64,000 nucleotides of DNA from assembly GCA_035041965.1 (NCBI GenBank), contig JAPYMA010000340.1:248001-312000 (forward strand), in the 5' to 3' direction. The stretch is from Anisakis pegreffii (lineage: Eukaryota; Nematoda; Chromadorea; Rhabditida; Anisakidae). Of this stretch, positions 51,401-63,400 are shown piece by piece. Position numbers and translations under genes: made by a program. How positions within the stretch are numbered: position 1 is the first letter of the stretch; the number at the start of each line of letters is the position of its first letter. The notes beneath the pieces were generated by a model. The model saw only the letters and a list, made by a program, of their open reading frames with translations. It was not told where the DNA came from and searched no databases.

Positions 51401-54400
51401 CTCATCGCCGCCTTGAAATAGTCTGAAAAAAAAGCATTCCTTCATTTTTCCCATGGATATTTTTTTGAAACATGTCAATGTGCTTCGTCACTATCTGGTA
51501 ATATTCTTGTTCATTACTATGCAGTAGCAACAGTAATGTTAGCGATAACATTTTATTATGCTTGTAAGCAGATTTGTACTCCAAACTAAAATTGTTTTTA
51601 ACATTTAACTATAAAAAACCATTAGATACATTCCATCTTATCACTCCCAAATGGTAAATAACATTTGTTTAGATCTAATTTAATGAGCTATTTATTTGTA
51701 TGTAAGAGTCAATTGAGCACAAAAACAAATGCATTTATGTTATTATTATTATTACCAGATGCAATTTGCTGATGGATCGTTAAATGAGAATTTATGCAAT
51801 GAATAATTACATTTTCGTAATCATTCATTTTGGATGTTGATTCAAGAACTGAGCTGATTTTTGGGGTGTTCATCGAGCGTTTGATTTTGAAATCTTACTT
51901 TGGCAAATATTTTGTGATACTTTGCATTTATTAGTTGCTATGAGCAAAGCTGATTAAAGGAAGAGGCAACGCATTGTGGACTTATGCCTTTTGAGTAGTT
52001 AGCATTCCAAGAAGGCGTCGTCATTTGTTTGGGTTAGTGTCGTTGTTGTGGTGGCCGAGTGGGACAGTTTTGTTTGATCAGTGGAAAAAATCTTACAATC
52101 AACGAATAATCCTTTTTTGTGGAAGCGCTATGGCGCTGGAATGAAAATGATGACTCGCGTGGACTGGTGACACTAAACCAAAATGCAAACATCGGCAATA
52201 AAATAATCCACAAATCTGCCTATGTAAATATTGAATTTTTGTATTATATTGAATTTGAATTTTTGTATTTACTATCGAGCAGGCTATCATCACTCGTCAC
52301 TAGAATAGAAAGGATGAAATGATACTATTTGTGGACTATCCAAGAGCTTCAAATTAGCTTGGTATGCTGCTATCTGCTTGAATATAATTCTGCTCATTTC
52401 AAAATCTGAACGCTTTACTTTCTATTGCTCACATGTACTAATTCATCACTGCTCACTGCTAATTTGTTTCTTATTTTTCAGATTTCTGAATAAACCGATA
52501 TGCACTGAATGCAGGTAATCGAAGAGCACTGAAATACCAAAAAACTCCTCTCTAGAATATTCATTACTTATGACATAACTTGAAGGATTTAGGTAGGTCT
52601 GTAGTCTATGAGGTCTAAGAGTCTGTGAGATGCGTGAGGGCCTATGGGAATGCCCTACATATTTGCCTTGATGCCATTAAAGAAGTCAAAAAACCTAAAC
52701 TGGCCAAAATATTTTCATCGTCTATCATTTGCATTCAAAACCGTGAGACACGACCAACAGAGGCTGAGCCCAGTAAAGGTCAGCAACTGAAACTGAACTG
52801 TTAGTGAATCACTCACCACAAACAGTTTCATCACTGCCATCTTGACAGTCATATCGATGATTGCATTTGAATTCGCTGGGTATGCACTGCCCATTATCGC
52901 ATCGGTATTCGTTCGATCCGCAAGCACCTTCCTCTCGACTTTGACTCTCGCATTTCAACTCATCGCTACCATCTCCACAATCATCAACACCATCACAGAG
53001 CTTATCGTAATGCACACATACCGTATGCGTTAAATATGGACATCTGAAAGTCACCATTTCTCTACATAAGCATAACATCAATATCTGCTACCTTCAGTGA
53101 ATCACAGATTGAACAAGTTATTCTGCAGACATTTATGGAAATAATCAGAAAAATGCCTCTTCCGGATGTGATATCCGAGAAAATCATAGCTCAAAATGAT
53201 TGCTTAAGGCATTGATTCACATCACTTTTCAAATTCCCATGTTGCATATTCTCATTTTAAGTAACTGAGCACAAGCTTTTTGATCTTCTCTTCTAGATTT
53301 GTTATTTTCAGAATCGCCAGCTAAAATTCGTACTTTTTCAGCTGAAATTGCTTGTTGTTTCGTTGACAAATCGATGGCTCCAAAATTATGTTCTCAGATG
53401 GTGTTTAACATAAAAACAACCGGCAAAAACACGAAAACAAAAAACACAAAGAGCAACCAACGCTGCGCTTATCACTAAACGTTGTTATCGGCAAGCAGTT
53501 AAAAGTACATTTTCATTTTTATGCTCTTGCATAATCTCACTATTCAAAAAAATGTACAGCAGAAAAATCCAAGCAATGACTTCGAGACAAAATAAAACTT
53601 AAGACGACAGCTCGTGATACGGTAAAATGCAACATTTTGTGTTCGCTCTATTGTAAACCCGAATGGCGCCATTGAGAATGCAAAAAAAACGACTTTATCT
53701 CGCAGTCAGGCGATTTTTTCGGAAATTCAATCAGTCTTTCATAGCACTGAATTGCCCACATAGGTAATTGATAACACTGCGCTTGATTGTAGGCAAAAAA
53801 ATTGCATTCTCAACTCGCAGACAATGCATTAAAGCGCATTAAAGTGATTTAAATTTGTGACGCAAAATAATGCGATTAGAGCGGAGCTCAAGATTGAAAA
53901 TTATAAACTTTTTTGAGTATCATACAGGCCATAGTCTGATTAATTTCGTCGATGTACTTTTGTACATCGATAATCCTGATGCACTTCTCATCTGTTCGAC
54001 AAAAATAAAAAATTGCTCGCAATAAACATTCTGGTGATCGTTTGTGATAAATACGGCGTTTTTGAGATTGATCAGCAGAGTGCAAAAGTGGATTCATCAG
54101 AAAAGTCGGAAGAGTTCGAGAACTCAGTTTAGATTCGTTTTTCGACACAGTGGTTGAGCTGAGGTGCTTTTGTTGGCTATGTTCAAACCGGATCGGATTA
54201 GCGCATCAAAGCTTCAGCGACTGTTACTTTAGGGAAAGCGATTGATGAAAATCAATCCAGTAAATGAGATGATGACTCAAGCACTATAAGATGGCTATTT
54301 TTAGGGGCAGATTTTTGTTGTGTGCTGTTGACTGAGACATAAAGAAAACCGACGAATAACAGTTCCTCGCCATCTAATCGAATAATTCGAATGCTTGTGA

Positions 54401-57400
54401 TGTTTATCATTATCATGTGATGTTTATCACGTGATAATTAAAATTTTATTGCTTGTTGTACATTGTTTTTTTTTGTTTGAGGGTCTCATTTAACGACTGC
54501 TTTATCGAGACGCCATTCATGGTGCTGCCGCAAAAAAATGAACAAATCATTTTACTGGCTTCTGGTGAAACGTTCTCAACTATGAGCATCATAAAGACGA
54601 GATATCGCGGCGTTTACAGTAGTATGACCTGAAATCACCCGAATCGAGTGGAGTTTCGGGCTAACCATAGCATTGCCTTCGTTATGCTAATAGATATGAT
54701 CTACACTATCATAAGTGGTTTTTCAAACTGTATCTGGCCACATTGACGCAAGCAAATCTTATTGGACGATTGAAAATTAAGATTCACCTAAATTCCGAGC
54801 CGTTGCATTCCATATCTGGAGACACGGCTTGCACTGCTTGCTCTTCCTTTTGGTTGTATTCCTGGTAATTATTTCGACGTGCTTCATCTGCACCAGAAAT
54901 CTGCAAAAATTTACGATGTTCAGTTGAAATTAGAAAGAAAATTCTTGAAAATGATGCTTTTTTTAAGCAACATCAAAGACAGTGTCCCAAAAGTTCTCGT
55001 GAGGAGTTTTGATGAACTCTTCATGAACTCATTCAAATGGATGTTGATTGATTGACCTCTGAGATGGCTGCTTGATATTGGTATGCATGATCGTTGTTGT
55101 GTTGTTCACTGCGCTGTTCAGGAGCACTCACTGAATTCGACGTTTCAGACGCATGATAACGTGTTGCTTGCAGGAAATACTCTGAAATTGTTTGCAATCT
55201 CATTCATCTACTCCGATCATATTGAAATAAACGATTTTAAAATGAGACCAGTCAAGAGTTTAAATGCAACTGAGAGGGTGATTATGTCCAGTGGCAATGC
55301 CGCTATACATATACTTGAAAAATGTCACAATAAATTCTTACAGGAATGCCTCCACACATGAGAGAGTTTCGTATGCATACGATGAAGTTGGGAACATCCG
55401 ATCTGATCATGCTAATTCATGGATGGGATTGCTAGAGATGATCTTTCATTGACATATGAGTAATTTGATAGCGATTGTACAAATGAATTCAATTTGAGCG
55501 ATGTTTATGGTTCTCACTGAATAGTATCCGAAATCACATGGCATACATGAATGAATGAATCACTTTCAAAATGCTAATCGAACAAAAAATCTGCGAGTGC
55601 AAAGAAAAAAGAGAAAAGCGTTTTGGTCAAATATTGGTCACAACGATTTCCCACATTAATGATTCGAATTCGTCTCATTGAACACATCCATTGTAAATGC
55701 ATATGTCACAATTATAGTTTCATTTGTATCCTTAGAATCGAATCGCATCAAAACGAAATAAATTTCGGTTCATTCCTTACGATTCACATCAATTACATTT
55801 TCTGTATCATTCAACGCAAAAAAATACTTTCCTCGATAACATCGTTTTTTGGTTTCGGTTTTCTATGCGGTTCATTCAACTTAAAATCTATCTCAGAGAG
55901 TGCAGAATTTCATATTTTGCGTAAATTAATGACCGTTTCAAAGTACGCCATTTGAACAGCTAGGCTCAGTTGAAGGCATTTTTTGCAAATCGATCATTTG
56001 GTTGATCGAAAAAAAATCGAATCTGACAAAACAACAACGACAAACAACGTGTGCAAGCGAAACAAAGAGGGCGAAATTTTGCGAATTTAAACGAGTCCAA
56101 TTTGAAGAAGTAAATAAAAGAAACCTCAAATGTTAACATTCATACAAATGTCAACGAACCAATCAATTTGTGAAAAAAACGCTAAATTGATTGGTATTAT
56201 CCATTCGACATGTGATCTAGACAGAATGGCTCAACAAAAACGCATTTGGACATTCGAAAACATAAACAGATTGAATGGAATCGTTCGTTTCAGAACAAGG
56301 GATTTGCTTTCTGCTTGGGAAATTCAGTGAAATTCTTTACGATTAATCAAAATTTGTCATGCAGTCGCTTAGAGAAAACGCATTCTGAACTGTTTGCATT
56401 CTTTACGCCTCTATGGTAGTTGTATTATTGTTGAGGCAAAATCAAACTTATCATTGGAACAATCGTGACAAAATGATAAAAAGCTGTAAATCCATCTGTA
56501 AACCCAGTCATTTGAATGCCTGATATTTATGCTCATGATGATCTTAGTATAAAACGCTATGATCTGTTTGATGTTAACGGATATGAGATCGCTTAATCAA
56601 ATTAATTCGGCTTAACAGGCATGCTGTAATCCTTATCTTCCTCAATACCGCTGTTTTTTGAGCAGATCTATCCATCTTACATCCCACGTAAAATATTGAA
56701 ATGCTGTGTTTTCTAAAGCCGTAAATCAGGAAAATGTATTGGCCAGCGAATAATAAGTTCGAGGATATCATACCGCATCTTGTCTCATCGGTGCCATCTG
56801 GGCAGTCGTAGTGACGATCGCATTTCTTCTCATTTGGAATGCATTCGCCTGAATCGCATCTGAATTCATCCGTTGAACATCCGTTTTCCGCTGATCGTTT
56901 TTCACCGCCTAAAATTACCGCTAACTTTGAGAACAAGCTCGAAGAATATGATCAAGAATGAGTGGTTGTCAACACATTGTCACAATCAGGGTTTCCTCAC
57001 GAGCCTGGTTACTGTGCAATTCTGAAGATGTAATGCTCAAATTAATTAATTATCAGAACTGGAATGAGATAGATGACAAAGAGTTCAGTCAGGAGTCAAG
57101 ACATTGCTTTTGGTTGATTTATCATTAGCTAATGAGAACATTATTTTTCCAACCGTGTGACCAAGGCAAACAATTCTATAGGTCGGAATTTGAGTTGCAC
57201 ATTAAGCCAATGATAAAAAATGAGTGATTAGACCATTGAGATCGAAATACTTCGAATGGATCAAATTGAGAGGTGTTCTCTAACGGTGAGAAGGTTCGAT
57301 AAAAGAAATGCTGCTGAAGAGCAATGAGAACCAATTTAATTGAATTGATAACTGAATTATTTTCCCTTACAAAATGCAAAGCCTAAATCTCAGCATTGGT

Positions 57401-60400
57401 TTGTTAGTGGTATTTCTTATTTGAAATCAAAAGTGTTTCAAATCAGTTAAAATGGAAGCATCCTCAGTTGTGCTTATGTCCTCCTTCAACATATCTTCAA
57501 TTCTCAAACACCTCGATGACTCTTTGTTCAATCGCGCAATTTTGTCGTCAAAATGACCATGAAAATGAACTATTGTTCAATGGTTTCAAGTAGATGTAGA
57601 TATAATTGCTCGAAATCGTCAAAAATACCAGTTTAATCTTACTGCTGCCTACAAGATCTATTAAACCTAAATCTGTACAACTTAAAATTACTTCCTAATC
57701 TCCTTATATTTCAGCAGAATTCAATAAATCATTTCCAGTGAAGAATCTCTGCGCAACGAGCAAATCACGCATGCATGCATGCAAATGTTCGTTTCAATGC
57801 ATGATTCATTTCCGCTGATATTTCGTTTCAATCAACAAAAAATTGAACTTTTGATTTGAAACGTCCGAAAACATTTGAACTTTTGATCGTTCTATGACAC
57901 TGATTCCACTCAATTATTAATATCATCATTCACGTTGTTGTTGTTTTGGTGATGGTGTGAAATGCGGTGAATCAATAAAAATAGAGGTCAATCGATGGGT
58001 TTTCATTAAATGTTATTATGATAAATTTGGCATTTAGAACACCATGATCGTCACTGTCATCATTATAGTCATCATCATCACATTATCGTTACAATGTCGT
58101 TGTCCTTTCTTTACCAAATATGAATGTGAATGTCACTGAACGAATGATCCCGTACAATAATCTATACATGAATGCATCATTGAGTATGCACAGGTAGAGA
58201 GGTTGGATGATGTTCTGCCTATTACACAAATCGAATCAATTTCAAAATATTACATTTTTTGAAGTTGTATTATTAGATGATCAAGTAACCTGTCACTAAC
58301 TCATCAGATGCAATACGACTTGAACGGCAATAGTTGATCGATTCAACTCGTAAAAATTCAATTAATACCTATGCAACCTGTCTTGTTCAGTGCATACCTC
58401 GTAAACAGCGGCGATTCATCTAACTTTATACAACTACGCAGTGAACGAAAGCAAGTTCTGCGCAATAAATTCTTTCGAACTCTTTAAGATAAGAACATAT
58501 AATTGCTGGCAAGATTGCAGGATGTCAATTGATTTCACACATTTGATCGCTCATCGATGGATTTTTGCTTAACTTTCTCAACTTTCGATCATAATGAATA
58601 AATGTAATTGATGTCGATGTTGCATCTTGAAATCGAGTGCAATACCCGTCTTGCAACAACCCTAATTCCCTCATTCAAACACGCACCTACACACTCACAC
58701 AGACCTTAACACAAATCATATATAATAGAACTGGCGTTCTGACACCATCATGAACATATTTCATTTCATTTTACATCTCATTTCATTACAATACCACATC
58801 CAATCGTGACCATTGCCGTCGTCCTTGATACCTATTTGCTCAATTTGGTTGTTCAAATAATACCCTTCGACCATTTCGCATTCCTACAGTTCTTTCCTTT
58901 TTTCCGTGCTTGTCATCTTTAATGCCTAATTGTAAGCATCCGATCAAATCTGATTCTCCAATCGAATTTTTCCTAAGTAACTGAATTAATTCCCATCAAA
59001 TTCATAAATTTATGCAGGTTTCCTTGCGGGAACACCAGTCAAGAACTGCGTATGGTGATCGCTCAGTTGCCGGCTCGTAAACGAGTTGCTCTATTCGAGT
59101 ATCCAGCGCTACCCAAATATGAGATTGGTTTCTACTTATCGGTGATATTCGTCGGTTTCTTCTTTGCCTGGCACGCTGTGAATGAGGCAACGAATCAGTT
59201 CGAACGTCTTCTTGCCGATGACTTACCAATACCAAGACACTATATACCATTTTTTGGATATCGATATAAGGTGAGCGCAAATCTTGTGCGCAGTTCTGCG
59301 GTTTGAGTATCTTTTTGTTCGAATTTCGCAAATTCAACCATCAAGCATGGGGAACTGCAGTTAAACTCAGACTCAAACCTGTGGTATTTATAAATCCAGT
59401 TAGAAAGTGGCGGTTTTCAGGGCAGCGAGAACATGAATTTTTTTACGTTTTTGAGAGCATTGCGACGCGACGATCCTGGATGAAACATTTTGACTTTCGA
59501 TTTTGACTCGAATTCTTTCAAATCAACGTTTTTTATTCTCGGAAAAAATTTCTGAATGCCAATAACATTAGAACAGCTCTTCTGCAACTGGACATCTTTA
59601 ATTAGAAGATTTTTGCTGACGGAATTTTTTGACATATGCTAATAAAATCGCAGCGAACGAGCAATCAGCATGGAAAAATTTTAGCTGATTCAATTCGAGG
59701 CGAACTCGAATAGAAAATGGTGCATCAGATTTGATGGATTTTTTTAATGGCCTAATATTGCTGTTGAATTTCAGGATGAAAGTAATTGGGAATGGGGTCG
59801 ATGGTCTCCATTCGCACTTTCATTTCTACCCTATCTAGCTGTAAGCTGTCTCATTTTCAATGTTGGTGAGAAATTTCTCTCGGAATCGGTAATGCCCTAT
59901 GTGATGATCGCTTATTCGGCATTTGCATGCTCACAACTATTCACCGGATGGCTCGTAGTGGTTTCTATACTTCAAGGAACGTTTATTTTCGCCATGGCAA
60001 CGTTCACCAAGTTAGTTATCATGATGCTCCCAGCTAATGTGATACCATTATCACTCTTACTATCATACCGGCATTCCATTGAAAATGTGCAAACTCTCAA
60101 ACGAAGTTGTGGTTGATATGTGCAAATAACGCAAATTTCCCAATAACAGCCGTGCTAGGTGATCACAGCAATATGTTGACCTCTCAGGTGTCACAGGCAT
60201 TTTAGAGGCCACATTAAGGAGTTGCAGAAAATTTTTCGTGTACCGAAACGTGCTGATAGCTTCAAAAATTCGGACCCACTGGATTCAAACATCGAATCTG
60301 CTTTCTGAAGCAAGCCTGACAGCTTTTGTTGCGGAAATATATTGTGACCTTATCCCGAATGCAATACTTACTGCAAACAATCTTGATATGATGACAGTTA

Positions 60401-63400
60401 CGTTAGAAGGAAGCATCGCATGGCACTTTTCTGCTTGATGCTCTTCGTTATCACCAGAATCTCAACTCTTTAATCTAAGTGCTAGAAATGAAGTGAACTT
60501 CATAATGTCAACTTGCAGGCGATCCTTAGTGGTTTGGGTGAGCGGATTGCCCATTCTCTATATGGTGATGAACAACTCGTTGGATTTCAATCATGATCCA
60601 TTTCTGGTGTTGATCTTCGCTTCGTATACTCTGCTCTCTTATATATCGTTCAGTTTGGAAACAGTTAAAGAGAATCTACGAGATGAAGATAATACCGTTT
60701 GGAAACGATACGTTCGAATGCTATTCTACACATTCTATCTGCCATACGTTATCAGTTTGGTGGTGACCTATCCAGATTTCGAGAAGCAGATGAGTGAACG
60801 TGCCACAAGGCAACGAAACTGGCTACAGATTCTATGGTTCGCCATCCGGATCGCAATTTATTGGGTGGCCGTCGAAGTGATGCTACATATTTTCTATTTT
60901 GAGGCAATGCTCAACGATCCAGAATTTTCATACACTCTCCGCGAGGATCTATATTTGTCCGCTTGCATGGCATTCGGTAAGCCAACAACTTTTTAAATTA
61001 GTTCGCTGAATTTGTTTCGTTACCACTCTAAGTGAGCAAAACTCTATAGAAATGCGTTGCATATAAAATAGTCACGGGATACTGTGAATTTTACTCGCTA
61101 TGTCATTGAAATAAGACTGAAGCATTTTTCAACAACCTAATCTAACAATTCGCTTTCACATATTTCTTGGAACATTGAACGTGAAACGTTGCTTTGCTTC
61201 TGTAACCACCTCAAATAGTTCTATATCTGCGCAAAAGCCGGAGATTGATGCAGACAACATAAGCTCTAAAACAATGAAGTGTCTAAAACACTAAAAAATT
61301 TCACTCATTGATTTCAGTCACTGCAAAGTGGTGGAATTAATTTAGCTTAAGTTCAATTACAATGCGTCACAATTTCAGGTCAATTTTTCCACCTGAAATA
61401 TGTGGTGATATTTGGAGTGCCAGCCGTTTTTGCAAAAATTGACAATATGAAACCACAGAAAGGACCCATTTGTATGGCCGCAGTAGCGCTCTACTCAAAA
61501 ATGTGGCGGAATTTTGATCGTGGTCTCTACTCATTTTTCAAGCAATACATATTCATTCCCATTGCTGCACCAACTTTTTCGTTATCGCGAAAGATTTTCG
61601 CCGTCTTCGTATGCTATGGTTTCGTGCTTATTTGGCATGGATTCAACACGTCCAATTATGTAAGTTCACACTCATATCACTCTCATCACCGTTCCACCTG
61701 AGCAATTTAAAACGTCCACTCATTTTCAGATATGGATATCGCTAAGTATAAGCGAATTGTTCCTCGAGTATCTGGGTAAGGGTATCTACTCAATTGAGAG
61801 TGTACGAAAATGGCGTGAAGAGCACATTGGTGATGTGGCATTCAGACGCATCGTTGCGGTTCTACAAGAGATCACCATGATACCGGCGATTTACGGCAAC
61901 TATTTCTTCGTTTGTGGACCATTCATTGCCTATCAAACAATTGAACGGATCTGGTTCGAGGAGACATTAAAACTGCAATATCCTCTCTTCATCTTGCTCA
62001 TACTCGGCTATATTTATGTGCAAATGGTACTGGAAATTGAACGACAAAAATCGCTATGTAGAAAGCGGCGTGACGAGGCAAGAAAGAAGGAAATGGAAGA
62101 GGCAATTGAGCAGGAGGAACAAAACAATGATAATAAGGATGATATGGCTAAAAAAGTTGACTGATTTGACTGAGTCCTCAGTCATCTTATGGATGAGATA
62201 ACTTATCAGGTGTCCCACTTATCTTCCAGCCTAAGTACCTACACCCATGTTCCACATGATTCTGATGATATGATGATAAAAACTTAAAAATTTCAAGCGC
62301 TTTCTCTCTTCCAATCATCTGTCCTGTGTTTCTCCGGTCTCTATTTGTGACTATTGCTTTGTTAAATGACCAATGCTTTCCATTTAAAACGCTACTTCAC
62401 GATAACATTAGTGATGTCAGATGTGCCAAAGTCTAATAATTATTACGAATTTATCGTTGAATTCGATCGCTTTCCTTGCAATCAGAATAAACTCTCTTCT
62501 ACGAAGTCACACTTCCACTGTTCGGGATATCATATCATCTCGCATCCACTGTTCGGTTTCATCGGATTTCACTCGATGGCACTAATTCGACTGCATAATT
62601 TAGGAATGTCGCAAAATAAGTCTACATTAAAGACGCTGATAGAAGTGCTAGAGCATTGAATACTCCCAGATAATCAGTTCTTTATGGGTGTTCAAATTTT
62701 TCGCCAGATTAGTGATCAAAAAAGTGGCTCGAGAAAAATGCCTCCGAAAAATTAAATTGCCTTGCTCATATATATGATTTACAGTTTATTACTTCTATCT
62801 CACTGTTTACCGTATGACATGTGATAGTAGGTAATAAAATTGTCCATCATAAGACTGTATCAAATTCGGCTGAAATCAAACGATTAAGAGATAAAAATGA
62901 CAGTAACAATATCAAACTGAAATATTCGGTTTTTTTCGTTATGGGAATCTCAAATATATGGGAAATTATGTCATGAGTCTGGCATTAATTAGCTTATTGG
63001 TATTCATGACTGTCGTCAAGTCATAAAATTAAATTAGCATCCTTCAACTGAAAATGGCTCCAACTCAAAGCTATGCATGCAATTTAATGACGTTGAAAAA
63101 TGATTAACAATAAATAAAAAAAGAATAAAATGTAAGAAATAAAATCTCAGTAATAAATAAAACGTGTCTGATAAACATTGCAACTGATCATTGTGTTTGA
63201 TGATAAAATCAAGCATTTTGCCAATGATTTGTTATCTGAAGGGACCAACAAGGATTCTCTGCATTGAAGAATCTTTTCAAAGCATTTGATCTCTTTAATT
63301 CATCGATATGATATACTCATGGCTCGTAACTAACAAATATTGAGACAACTGAATTCGCAGCGAAAAACGATTGAACTCAGTATAAGTGTCCAAAATGAAT

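Larger units (their letters stand above)
51423..56773. other. Introns flanking the middle LDLa exons
   Basis: Stretches 51423-52816, 53044-54787 and 54888-56773 show no further exon. The first exon-like segment missed by ORF length (54788-54887) was found only by seeking the missing LDLa cysteine, so other tiny exons may remain hidden. Confidence 0.5.

Noticed and set aside
50531..51426. Plus-strand open frames of 60-180 codons rich in Leu, Ser, Phe and Pro
   Set aside because: They are the antisense of the Glu/Arg repeat exon; splice sites and LDLa context support the minus strand.
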